Assembly: GCA_017442265.1 (NCBI GenBank)
Contig: JAFSAC010000012.1
Location: 1-36,779 of the forward strand
DNA from: Clostridia bacterium
GTDB taxonomy: Bacteria > Bacillota > Clostridia > Oscillospirales > Acutalibacteraceae
Length of the DNA: 36,779 nt
Direction of reading: 5' to 3'
Under the pieces are notes generated by a model, which was not told where the DNA came from, made no database searches, and worked only from the letters and a program-made list of their open reading frames with translations. The stretch's first letter is position 1, and the number at the start of each line of letters is the position of its first letter. The position numbers and the translations under genes are program-made. This document shows positions 15,557-23,056 of the stretch, piece after piece.

Positions 15557-16543
15557 CTATTCTTCGGTCATCGCCTCACGTAATGCTTGGGAGAAGTTGG
15601 CCGACTCCAGCCGGATGATCTGTTCAATGGAGGCCACCGTCGTATCCTCGTTGGCACAGCCGTGCATCTTCACTACCGTCTTTTTAGGTCCTAAAAAGGT
15701 AGCGGCCCCCCGCGCGTTGAAATCAAAGGCGTCAAAGAGCGCCTTTTTGATCTTCGCGGTCAGTTCGGCATCGATGGTGCCGCCGATTTTTTCCACGATA
15801 GCTGCCGCTGCTTTGCCGACCGCCTCGGTGTTTTTGAGCAGAATATTGCCCGCAAAACCGTCCGAAACGATCACGTCGGCGTAGCCGGATACCATATCGC
15901 TTCCCTCGACGTTGCCGATGAAATTGATCGGAAGCTTTGCTATTTTTTCAAACGCTTCCCGGGTGAGCGCGTTTCCTTTTTGGGACTCTCTGCCCACCGA
16001 CATCAGACCGACCCGGGGATTTTTTAGCTGACAGTAGCAACGGGAAAATGCATCGCCCATTTTCGCAAAACGCACCAGATCTCCGGCGGTACAATCCACA
16101 CAGGCACCGCAATCCACCAAAATCAGCAGATTGTCGCCGGCGCACGGCAGGGCGCTGCAAAGGGCGGGGGATTTCAGCCCCGGCAGCAGTCCCAAACGGC
16201 AGATAGAGCCAACCAGTAACGCGCCGGTATTTCCGGCCGAAAGAAGGGCGACACACTGCTCGTCGTTTTTCAGTCGGTTGTACGCCATAACCAACGAAGT
16301 GTCATCCTTCCCGCCAAATACGCAGGTCGGCGGATCGTCGTTGGTGATGAACCGATCGGTGTGGACGATTTCGTAGCGGGAACGGTCAATGCCGCCGGCA
16401 TCCAAAAGCGCGGTAATGGACGGTTCATCCCCCACCATAACCGGGAAAAACGGAATATTCTTTTTCAGAGCTTTGGCAACCCCCAGCACCACCGGCCGGA
16501 TACCGGCATCGGCACCGTATACGTCAATAACCAACTTTAACAT
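15557..16543 (-). CDS. plsX: Phosphate acyltransferase PlsX
   Basis: A 328-aa enzyme, normal length for PlsX, which makes acyl-phosphate from acyl-ACP for phospholipid synthesis and links to FakB. Matches: LLSAGNTGALLVGS, VDCGACVD ... RFAKMG, NFIGNVEGSDM and DVIVSDGFAGNILLK. The N-terminal signature, usually DAMGGD, reads DVYGAD. ATG 16543 is chosen because GGAG lies 9 bases upstream; the GTG at 16549 is too close to that site. It follows fakA by a few bases and is last in the degV-degV-fakA-plsX operon, so exogenous fatty acid phosphorylation and acyl-phosphate/ACP exchange are encoded together. In Bacillus, plsX and the fakA homologue yloV are also near each other. Confidence 0.9.
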   Translation of the reverse strand: MLKLVIDVYGADAGIRPVVLGVAKALKKNIPFFPVMVGDEPSITALLDAGGIDRSRYEIVHTDRFITNDDPPTCVFGGKDDTSLVMAYNRLKNDEQCVALLSAGNTGALLVGSICRLGLLPGLKSPALCSALPCAGDNLLILVDCGACVDCTAGDLVRFAKMGDAFSRCYCQLKNPRVGLMSVGRESQKGNALTREAFEKIAKLPINFIGNVEGSDMVSGYADVIVSDGFAGNILLKNTEAVGKAAAAIVEKIGGTIDAELTAKIKKALFDAFDFNARGAATFLGPKKTVVKMHGCANEDTTVASIEQIIRLESANFSQALREAMTEE

Positions 16544-16549
16544 ACACAC

Positions 16550-18184
16550 TTACTCCAATGAAATGATAAAATCGTACACCTCTTGATTTCCTTCGATAAA
16601 GCCGATATCCGCCAGAGGATATTCCTTCTCGAGGATGGCTTTGAACGCTTCGGCCTGTTCATCCGAAACGGCGGCGCCGTAGAACACCACCATAACCTCT
16701 TTTTCCACCTTGTCGGTAATTTTACGGATGAGATTGGCGGCGGTTTTTATTCTTTCTTCGCCGCACACCAAGATTTCCTTATCGGCCAGGCCGATGAATT
16801 TCCCCTTCTGGACCTGTACACCGTTTATACACGCATCCCGGGTGGCGGTGGTCAGGTAAGCGGCGGTTACCGACGATAACCCGGCGCTCATATCCTCGAT
16901 CAGCTCCTCCACCGTGTCGCACCAAAGGTTCATCATAGACAGGGCGGAATACCCTTCCACGATCGATTTGGTGGGAATCACCCGGACGTCTGTAGCGGTA
17001 TACATTTCCGCCGCCTGGTTGGCGGTCAGGATAATGTTGGAATTGTTCGGCAACACCAGGATGTGTTCGGCATTGACCGAATCAAACGCTTCCAAAAAGG
17101 CGTTGACCGACGGATTGTTGGTTTGTCCGCCGTCGATCACCACACCGGCGCCGATGCCGTAAAAATAATCGATGATTCCTTTGCCGGACGCTACCGAAAC
17201 GATCGCGTATTTGACCCGCTCTTTTTCGGGTTCGGAAGAGATCTCGCTGTGTTGGACCGACATATTTTCAATCTTTACGGTCACGAGTTCTCCGAACCGT
17301 CTGGCATATTCCAACACCTTTTCAGGGGTGAAGGTATGGATATGAATTTTCACGATACTGTCATTCTGTACCGCCACTAACGAATCGCCCAGCGGTTTGA
17401 GCAGGTTGACAAACCGATCCTTGTCAAAAGCGGCAATATCGGTTTTGGCATTCATTAACTGCAAAATGAATTCGGTGCAATAGCCGTATTCCAGCACACT
17501 GTCGGGACCGAAAGTGGTGTAAAGGGCCGCAGAAGCCACGGCGCCGTCCAGTTCGGGGGTATCCTCGATCGACTCACCGCACAGGTGAGCGTACATCGCT
17601 TCAAAGCAACACACCAGGCCGGCGCCTCCGCTGTCCACCACCCCCGCTTCCTTCAAAACAGGCAGCATTTCGGGGGTCAAGCTCAAGGTGCGCTTCATCT
17701 GTGCCACCAGCGCTTCAAATCCCGACCGGAAATCATCGTACCGACCGGCATTTTTGTCTAAAAACTCCGATGCCTCCCGGATGACGGTGAGAATGGTGCC
17801 TTCGGTGGGGGTGATGATCGACCGGTAAGCATCCTCTTTGGCGCATGAAAAAGCGGTAGCAAGGTCGGAAAAGGTGATCTCTTGTTTATCCGCAAATCCG
17901 CGGTACAGGCCGTGGATAAATTGTGAAAAAATAACACCGGAATTTCCTCTCGCGGAAAGAAGAACCCCGCGGGACAGGGCTTTCATATAGTCCCCGACCT
18001 TTTCGGTGTCGGTCGGAACGGCTTTGAGAGCGTCCCCGAAGGTATGCACCATATTGGTGCCGGTATCGCCGTCCGGAACCGGGAAAACGTTCAGTTCGTT
18101 GACGGCGCGCATATTCTTTTTCAAATTACGGTAACCGCTGCTGAAAAGCTGGTGCAGCTCGATACCGTTTAGCAACTGCTGCAT
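16550..18184 (-). CDS. fakA: Fatty acid kinase ATP-binding subunit (FakA/YloV, DhaL fold)
   Basis: A 544-aa protein of the usual FakA length. The N-terminal DhaL kinase domain (1-200) carries NVFPVPDGDTGTNM with metal-binding Asp38 and Asp40, the ARGNSGVIFSQ loop and the VVDSGGAG motif. The middle domain and the C-terminal DegV-like domain follow (VSVASGKGI, LPNNSNI). FakA phosphorylates fatty acids held by FakB proteins, giving acyl-phosphate for PlsX or PlsY. Here two degV-type partners precede it and plsX follows within bases, which supports this role. Start at 18184, two bases after the upstream stop. Confidence 0.92.
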   Translation of the reverse strand: MQQLLNGIELHQLFSSGYRNLKKNMRAVNELNVFPVPDGDTGTNMVHTFGDALKAVPTDTEKVGDYMKALSRGVLLSARGNSGVIFSQFIHGLYRGFADKQEITFSDLATAFSCAKEDAYRSIITPTEGTILTVIREASEFLDKNAGRYDDFRSGFEALVAQMKRTLSLTPEMLPVLKEAGVVDSGGAGLVCCFEAMYAHLCGESIEDTPELDGAVASAALYTTFGPDSVLEYGYCTEFILQLMNAKTDIAAFDKDRFVNLLKPLGDSLVAVQNDSIVKIHIHTFTPEKVLEYARRFGELVTVKIENMSVQHSEISSEPEKERVKYAIVSVASGKGIIDYFYGIGAGVVIDGGQTNNPSVNAFLEAFDSVNAEHILVLPNNSNIILTANQAAEMYTATDVRVIPTKSIVEGYSALSMMNLWCDTVEELIEDMSAGLSSVTAAYLTTATRDACINGVQVQKGKFIGLADKEILVCGEERIKTAANLIRKITDKVEKEVMVVFYGAAVSDEQAEAFKAILEKEYPLADIGFIEGNQEVYDFIISLE

Positions 18185-18186
18185 GA

Positions 18187-19074
18187 TTACTCATTCCCCT
18201 CAATGGTCACTGGTTTGCCGAAACAGAACGCGATCACCGTTCCCGGGCCGACCGAAGCACCGACAATAGGGCCGATGCTTCCCAGCACGACCTCTTTAAA
18301 GTCGGCGATGCTCAAAATGGCATCCCGCAGCTTGATCGCATCCGCTTCGCAATCGGCGTGGGAGATGTAGAGGGTGTCGTAATGACCGTCAGCGGCATCC
18401 TTGATATGCTCGGCAATGGCGATACGGGCGTTGGAAGCGCCTTTCACCTTTTTATAGGCATAGTTCTGCCCCTTGATATCCGAAATGATGATCGGCTTCA
18501 CCCCGAACAGATTGCCGAAAAACGCTTTGGAAGCTTTCACCCTTCCGGCCCGGCGCAGGTATTCCATAGATTCGACGGTGCCGCATTGGTTCACCCGAAG
18601 GCGAATATCCTCAATATACCGAGCGGTTTGCTCGGCTGAATGCCCTTTGGCTCTTTTTTTGGCGGCTTCCAACAGCAGAAAGCCCTGCCCCAAAGAGCTG
18701 ATGAGCGAATCAACACAGTAAATGCCGGCATCGGGATAGACGGCTTTTAATTCCTCCGCGACCAGTTGGGCGGTTTTGATCGAGGCGGACAGCGCCGAAG
18801 AACAAGAGATGTACAGCACCTCTTTCCCGGCTTCAATGACCGCCTTGAAGGTTTCGTAAAACACGGTTTTTGGCACCTGGGTGGTGAAAATACGTTTATC
18901 TCGGCGCATAAGGTCGTAATGCTGTTTGATTTCCTCTTTGCTCCAATCCAGAGAAGCGACAAACTCCTCGTCGTCCACCGAATAGTTCATTGCCACGTAT
19001 TCAATTCCCGCCTGCTTTCGGGTTTCGGTGTCCAGATCGCAGACCGAATCGCCGAAAATAACAAAATCTTTCAT
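18187..19074 (-). CDS. DegV family fatty-acid-binding protein (FakB-like), copy 2
   Basis: A 295-aa DegV protein. The N-terminus (FVIFGDSVCDL) matches the (T)DSSSDL motif in variant form. FTTQVPK and SCSSALSAS fall at the two carboxylate-binding segments of FakB. The C-terminal loop GASVGPG has Ser where FakB proteins usually have His (GxHxGPG). AAGGAG lies 6 bases before ATG 19074. It lies between another degV gene and fakA, so it most likely presents fatty acids to FakA. The two copies may differ in acyl-chain preference, as with S. aureus FakB1 and FakB2. Binding is inferred by family and context. Confidence 0.88.
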   Translation of the reverse strand: MKDFVIFGDSVCDLDTETRKQAGIEYVAMNYSVDDEEFVASLDWSKEEIKQHYDLMRRDKRIFTTQVPKTVFYETFKAVIEAGKEVLYISCSSALSASIKTAQLVAEELKAVYPDAGIYCVDSLISSLGQGFLLLEAAKKRAKGHSAEQTARYIEDIRLRVNQCGTVESMEYLRRAGRVKASKAFFGNLFGVKPIIISDIKGQNYAYKKVKGASNARIAIAEHIKDAADGHYDTLYISHADCEADAIKLRDAILSIADFKEVVLGSIGPIVGASVGPGTVIAFCFGKPVTIEGNE

Positions 19075-19084
19075 AATCGTCTCC

Positions 19085-20029
19085 TTATTTCTTGGCCTGT
19101 TTTTTGATAAGGGTGTCCATAATCTCCTTTTCGCGTGCCATACCTTCGCTGATCTCGGTTCCGAAATAGAAGGCGGCGCAAAGGCCCGGCCCTATGGAAG
19201 CACCGCAGGACATACCGACGTGATTGATAATGACCTCTTTGGGGTGAAATTCGCTGATGATCATTTCGCGGAGAAGCTCTGCCGCCTGAGGACGGTTGGA
19301 GTGAGCCACGAACATAATCTGATTTTCCGGATCGATCACCGTTTTACGCATATATTTGATGACGGCGTCAAAAGCCGCTTTTTTCCCTTTGAATTTGCCT
19401 AACACTTCAGATAGCCCCTGCCGGTTGAAGTCCGCCATAGGGTTGATGCCGACCAAGGTGCCGAAAAAGGCCTTGTAGTTGGAGATACGCCCGGTCTTGC
19501 AAAGGAAAAAGAGATCGTCCATAGGCCCCATTTGGTGGATGCGGTGCTTGTTGCTTTCCACAAAGGCGGCGGTTTCCTCCAGAGTGGCTCCCTCTTGCTG
19601 CTTCATCGCCGCCATAATAATGAGTAAGGACAGGGCGGTGGAATACCGCATCGAGTCAATGCAGATGATCTTTCTTTCAGGGTATTTTTCCAGCAATTGT
19701 CCCTTGATCATTTCGCAGATCTGGTAGGTGCCGGACAGGGCGGAGGATAAGCAGATCGCCAGAATGTCCTTGCCCTCTTTCAGATAGCGTTCGTATACCG
19801 AAATAATGTCCTCTACCGGCGGGCAGGCAGTTTTGTAGAGGGTTTTTTTATCCGACATCGACTCGTAAAAGGTTTTCGGATCGTACTTTTCCCAATCGAT
19901 ATCCGACAGTTCTTCGTGCCCGTCCGGAAAATAAACGATTCCCCTGACACACTCGGGGATCCGGAAGCGATTGCGCAGTTCTTTGGTGAGATCGGAAGAG
20001 GAGTCGGGAATGATTACAAAATCTGACAT
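19085..20029 (-). CDS. DegV family fatty-acid-binding protein (FakB-like), copy 1
   Basis: A 314-aa DegV protein with a cleaner family pattern: IIPDSSSDL at the N-terminus, KTACPPVEDI, and CLSSALSGTYQ at the second carboxylate-binding loop. The C-terminal loop is GASIGPG, again with Ser in place of the usual His. It is first gene of the degV-degV-fakA-plsX operon, 10 bases before copy 2. ATG 20029 is preceded by AGGT at 7 bases; longer in-frame starts fall in the promoter. Only moderately similar to copy 2, so not a recent duplication. Confidence 0.88.
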   Translation of the reverse strand: MSDFVIIPDSSSDLTKELRNRFRIPECVRGIVYFPDGHEELSDIDWEKYDPKTFYESMSDKKTLYKTACPPVEDIISVYERYLKEGKDILAICLSSALSGTYQICEMIKGQLLEKYPERKIICIDSMRYSTALSLLIIMAAMKQQEGATLEETAAFVESNKHRIHQMGPMDDLFFLCKTGRISNYKAFFGTLVGINPMADFNRQGLSEVLGKFKGKKAAFDAVIKYMRKTVIDPENQIMFVAHSNRPQAAELLREMIISEFHPKEVIINHVGMSCGASIGPGLCAAFYFGTEISEGMAREKEIMDTLIKKQAKK

Positions 20030-20087
20030 TTTATCTACCTCGCCATTTTGTCTATAGTCATAAATATAGATACTTAATATAGTTGTA

Positions 20088-20116
20088 ATCATACCATACG
20101 GCGGTTTTGATTTCAA
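20088..20116 (-). promoter_or_regulatory. Promoter of the degV-degV-fakA-plsX operon
   Basis: On the minus strand: TTGAAA (20116-20111), 17-base spacer, TATGAT (20093-20088), about 58 bases before the first ATG. I see no clear FapR-type inverted repeat over it. Confidence 0.75.
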
Positions 20117-20144
20117 TAATATTTAAAAAAATTGACGAAATATG

Positions 20145-20173
20145 ATGAAATCGGCGCGGCGGTGTGGTATAAT
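20145..20173 (+). promoter_or_regulatory. Extended -10 promoter of the Cys-type alpha/beta hydrolase gene
   Basis: TGG directly precedes TATAAT (20168-20173), an extended -10, with a weak ATGAAA 17 bases upstream. A TTGACG at 20132 is too far away (30 bases) to pair with this -10. Confidence 0.5.
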
Positions 20174-20200
20174 GTGAAAACTAACGTTATGGGGGAAATT

Positions 20201-21163
20201 ATGGGACCTGTTGAAATTGTTTTAGCGGTATTCGGATTTTTACTGATTTCGGGTGGCATCGGTATGCTTGCTTATACCCTGCCTATTGCTAAAAAGGTGT
20301 ATGAAACCCAACTGGTACGCACCTCGGAGGAAAAATGGGGACGGGTCTGTTCCGCGCCCGAAAACGAGGAACAGTGGCAGATGTGGGAGGCCGGTATCCG
20401 ATGGGCGGAACAAAACCGCGATCACCTGATTGAGGTGGAGATCGAGAATGACGGCTTTCATCTGTATGGAGAATATTACGACTTTGGAGCGGATCGCTGT
20501 GTCATCCTGCTTCCCGGTCGCTGTGAAAGCTTGATGTATTCCTATTACTTTGCCGAGCCGTATCAAAAAGCCGGCTTTAACGTGTTGGCTATCGACACCC
20601 GCTGTCACGGAAAAAGCGAGGGAAAATACAATACGATCGGGGTGAAGGAAAGCCGCGACGTCCTCGGCTGGGCGCGGCTGCTTCACGACCGGTTCTTAAA
20701 TAAAGAGGTGGTTTTCCACGGCATTTGTATCGGTACGTCGGCCGGCCTCTTTGCGATGATCGATAAAGAATGCCCCGACTATATCACCGGGCTGGTGACC
20801 GAAGGGTGTTTTGTCTCCTTCCGGGAGACCTTTAAACGGCACATGTTAGCGGAAAAACGCCCGTTGTTTCCGGTGCTGGACCTGGTGATGCTGCTCATTA
20901 ATAAGTATACCGGCACCAACGTGTATAAGGATAAACCGATCGCCGCTATCAAGAAACTGAATAAAACCGCCAGAGTGTTGTTCCTGTACGGCGAAAAGGA
21001 CATCTTTTCCATTCCGCCTAAAACGGAGCAGCTGTTTGCGGCCTGCTCGGCGGAGGATAAAAAGCTGGTGTGGTTTTCGGAAGGCGGTCACTCGCATCTT
21101 CGCATTAACAATCCCGAAAAGTACGATAATGCCATTATTGAATTTTTCAAGCAGAGGGTATAA
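20201..21163 (+). CDS. Membrane-anchored alpha/beta hydrolase with a Cys at the nucleophile elbow
   Basis: A 320-aa protein. It has an N-terminal TM helix (about 5-27) and a hydrolase domain: VILLPGRCES, AIDTRCHGKSEG, then the elbow VVFHGICIG where Cys176 stands in the usual Ser place, an acid Asp in LYGEKDIF, and His in GGHSHL. A second GTSAG lies three residues on, so Ser180 is an alternative nucleophile, though the strand-turn spacing favours Cys176. It resembles YqkD-type hydrolases. ATG 20201 has GGGGGA upstream; another ATG at 20189 has none. It is divergent from the fakB/fakA/plsX operon. Substrate unknown; a thiol hydrolase is possible, as in dienelactone hydrolase. Confidence 0.8.
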   Translation: MGPVEIVLAVFGFLLISGGIGMLAYTLPIAKKVYETQLVRTSEEKWGRVCSAPENEEQWQMWEAGIRWAEQNRDHLIEVEIENDGFHLYGEYYDFGADRCVILLPGRCESLMYSYYFAEPYQKAGFNVLAIDTRCHGKSEGKYNTIGVKESRDVLGWARLLHDRFLNKEVVFHGICIGTSAGLFAMIDKECPDYITGLVTEGCFVSFRETFKRHMLAEKRPLFPVLDLVMLLINKYTGTNVYKDKPIAAIKKLNKTARVLFLYGEKDIFSIPPKTEQLFAACSAEDKKLVWFSEGGHSHLRINNPEKYDNAIIEFFKQRV

Positions 21164-21290
21164 GCCGGAAAATGCGCCGTTTTCACCATGGAGGCGGCTG
21201 TCCCGGACGGTTTTGATGACCCTATCAATATTTCCGGTCGACGTGGCATCATTTTTGGATACGTGATAATACAAAAAAGGGGGAAACAGG

Positions 21291-22253
21291 ATGAATAAGC
21301 GGGCAAAAAGAGGGATGGTTCTTGTGCTGATTTTGGTGGTTTTCGGCCTTTTGTTTGTGGGGGTTATGACCTATCTTCAATGGGATTTTACGAAACTCTC
21401 CACCGTGAAATACGACACGAAAGAGCATAAAATTTACGCCCCCTTTGACAACATATCGGTGGTGACGAATACCGCGGACGTGACCTTTGTGCCGTCCCCG
21501 AACGAGGAGAGCACGGTCACCTGCTTCGAACAGCAAAAGGTGAAGCATACGGTGGTGGTAAAGGACGGTACGCTGTGTATTGAGGTGACCGACACCCGAA
21601 AATGGTATGAATACATCGGCCTTGATTTTCACACCCCGAAAATCACGGTGTTTATCCCCCGAGAATACGGCGGTGCGCTGTCGGTCAAGGGGAGCACCGG
21701 GGATGTGGAAATCCCCTCCGACTTTATTTTTGAGAGTGTCGACCTCTCTCAAAGCACCGGCAACGTCATCAGTGATGCTTCCGCCGTGGGAGCGATGAAG
21801 ATCCGTACCAGTACCGGGCATATCCGGTTGCAAAACCTGTCGGCCGGTTCGCTGTCCCTGTCGGTGTCCACCGGAAAAATAGCGGTGTCGGATGCCACCT
21901 GCCGGGACCAAGCGGAGATTACCGTTTCTACCGGGCGGGCGGAGCTTACCGACATCACCTGCCGGGAACTGCTGTCCGACGGTGACACCGGAGATTTGAC
22001 CTTAAGAAACGTGGTGGCGACCGAGAAATTCACCCTTGAAAGAGATACCGGGGACATCCGGCTGGAGGACTGTGACGCGTCCGAACTGTGGATGAAAACC
22101 GATACCGGGGATATCACCGGCACCCTTCTGTCCGATAAGGTGTTTTTGACCGAAAGCGACACCGGAAAAATCAGCGTTCCCAAAACGGTGACCGGCGGCC
22201 GGTGTGAGATCACCACCGACACCGGCGACATTGAGATTCAGATCCAAAAATAA
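21291..22253 (+). CDS. DUF4097-type beta-repeat membrane protein
   Basis: A 320-aa protein. One N-terminal TM segment (about 8-28) follows a basic MNKRAKR start, then an external all-beta domain. Seven to eight repeats of about 20 residues each carry STG or DTG followed by D/H/K-I (KGSTGDVEI, STGHIRL, STGKIAV, DTGDLTL, DTGDIRL, DTGDIEI), typical of the DUF4097 beta-solenoid. These proteins occur beside stress regulators, but their function is poorly known. AGGGGG precedes ATG 21291. I see no clear promoter in the 127 bases before it. It ends at a double terminator before the pilus operon. Confidence 0.85.
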   Translation: MNKRAKRGMVLVLILVVFGLLFVGVMTYLQWDFTKLSTVKYDTKEHKIYAPFDNISVVTNTADVTFVPSPNEESTVTCFEQQKVKHTVVVKDGTLCIEVTDTRKWYEYIGLDFHTPKITVFIPREYGGALSVKGSTGDVEIPSDFIFESVDLSQSTGNVISDASAVGAMKIRTSTGHIRLQNLSAGSLSLSVSTGKIAVSDATCRDQAEITVSTGRAELTDITCRELLSDGDTGDLTLRNVVATEKFTLERDTGDIRLEDCDASELWMKTDTGDITGTLLSDKVFLTESDTGKISVPKTVTGGRCEITTDTGDIEIQIQK

Positions 22254-22256
22254 ATC

Positions 22257-22287
22257 AAAAAAGACACCCGGCAGGGTGTCTTTTTTT
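22257..22287 (+). terminator. Intrinsic terminator of the DUF4097 gene
   Basis: Stem with the GACACCC / GGGTGTC core (22257-22269 with 22274-22286) and T7, the same core as the terminator at 1789-1830. Confidence 0.9.
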
Positions 22288-22295
22288 GCTTTTTA

Positions 22296-22328
22296 CAGGA
22301 CGTTTTGTCCTGCTTTTTCTTTTTTTTA
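22296..22328 (+). terminator. Second, tandem terminator
   Basis: CAGGAC / GTCCTG stem (22296-22301 with 22307-22312), loop GTTTT, followed by a T-rich tail. It insulates the pilus operon from read-through. Confidence 0.75.
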
Positions 22329-22416
22329 TGACCGAAAGGAGAAAAGTGTTACTTTTTTCACAAAAAAGAGGATAAAAACAGGTAATATTGCCGATTTATC
22401 GGGGACCCCCTTGTTT

Positions 22417-22444
22417 TTGCCAAATTAGGGGAGTATTATATAAT
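22417..22444 (+). promoter_or_regulatory. Promoter region of the pilus operon
   Basis: TTGCCA (22417-22422), 16-base spacer, TATAAT (22439-22444). A second TATAAT overlaps at 22447-22452 inside an AT-only stretch of TAA-type repeats. A small palindrome CCGATTTATCGG lies upstream at 22391-22402 and could be an operator. The 22330-22415 stretch shows only AT-rich DNA otherwise. Confidence 0.6.
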
Positions 22445-22497
22445 AATATAATAATGGGGAATTAGCCCCTTTTGACGGGAAGGAGGGAGCAAACCGG

Positions 22498-23037
22498 GTG
22501 GCAAAGCATTTTAAAGAACGGCAGATGCCGAAGCTGAATGAATCCAAACAAACTCCCAAACAGGTGTTACAGCACCTGTGGAAATGGGCGGTCGCGGCGA
22601 TTTTGCTGGCGGTGCTCCTTCTTAACCTGTTCAGTCACGTCTTTCACGTGGTTCAGTACAACGGCACCGGCATGGAACCGGAGTTGACCGGCGGTCAGCT
22701 GTTGGTGATCCAAAAGGTTAAAAAGGTGCAGTCGGGGGACGTGATTGCGTTCTATTATAATAACCAAATTTTGGTCCGCCGAGTGATCGGTATGGGCGGC
22801 CAACAGATCGAGATTGATGAGCATGGAGCGGTGAGCATCGGGGGTGTCCCGCTAAAGGAACCGTATCTTAAGAATCAGACCCTCGGGCAATGCAACATCT
22901 CCTTTCCGTTTTTCGTGCCGAGCGGCACGGTGTTCGTGATGGGGGATAACCGCCTGGAAGCGATGGATAGCCGATTGAAGGAGATCGGCACCGTATCGGA
23001 AGACCGGATCATCGGAAAGGTAATTTTGGATTTTTAG
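22498..23037 (+). CDS. Signal peptidase I homologue lacking the catalytic dyad (SipA-like pilus accessory protein)
   Basis: A 179-aa protein with one TM helix (about 29-50) and a type I signal peptidase fold: box B-like GTGMEP, SGDVIAFYY, RRVIGMGG, and box E GDNRLEAMDSR. The catalytic Ser (before Met in SMxP) is Gly58, and the catalytic Lys (KRVIG) is Arg94, so peptidase activity is not expected. Streptococcal SipA in the FCT pilus locus is also a signal-peptidase-like protein without the dyad and is needed for pilus polymerisation. The position as first gene of the pilus operon suits the same role. GTG 22498 is used, with AGGAGG 11 bases upstream; ATG 22525 is possible but has no ribosome site. 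Confidence 0.85.
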   Translation: MAKHFKERQMPKLNESKQTPKQVLQHLWKWAVAAILLAVLLLNLFSHVFHVVQYNGTGMEPELTGGQLLVIQKVKKVQSGDVIAFYYNNQILVRRVIGMGGQQIEIDEHGAVSIGGVPLKEPYLKNQTLGQCNISFPFFVPSGTVFVMGDNRLEAMDSRLKEIGTVSEDRIIGKVILDF

Positions 23038-23056
23038 TAAGTAGGAGGCGAGTAGA

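Noticed and set aside
21164..21290. Promoter or small RNA before the DUF4097 gene
   Set aside because: GATAAT at 21265 has no acceptable -35 and no stable hairpin was seen, so nothing is claimed.
21743..22250. The regular STG/DTG codon repeats as a DNA repeat or CRISPR-like array
   Set aside because: The spacing comes from the protein's beta-solenoid repeats; the DNA units are divergent and lie in one open frame.
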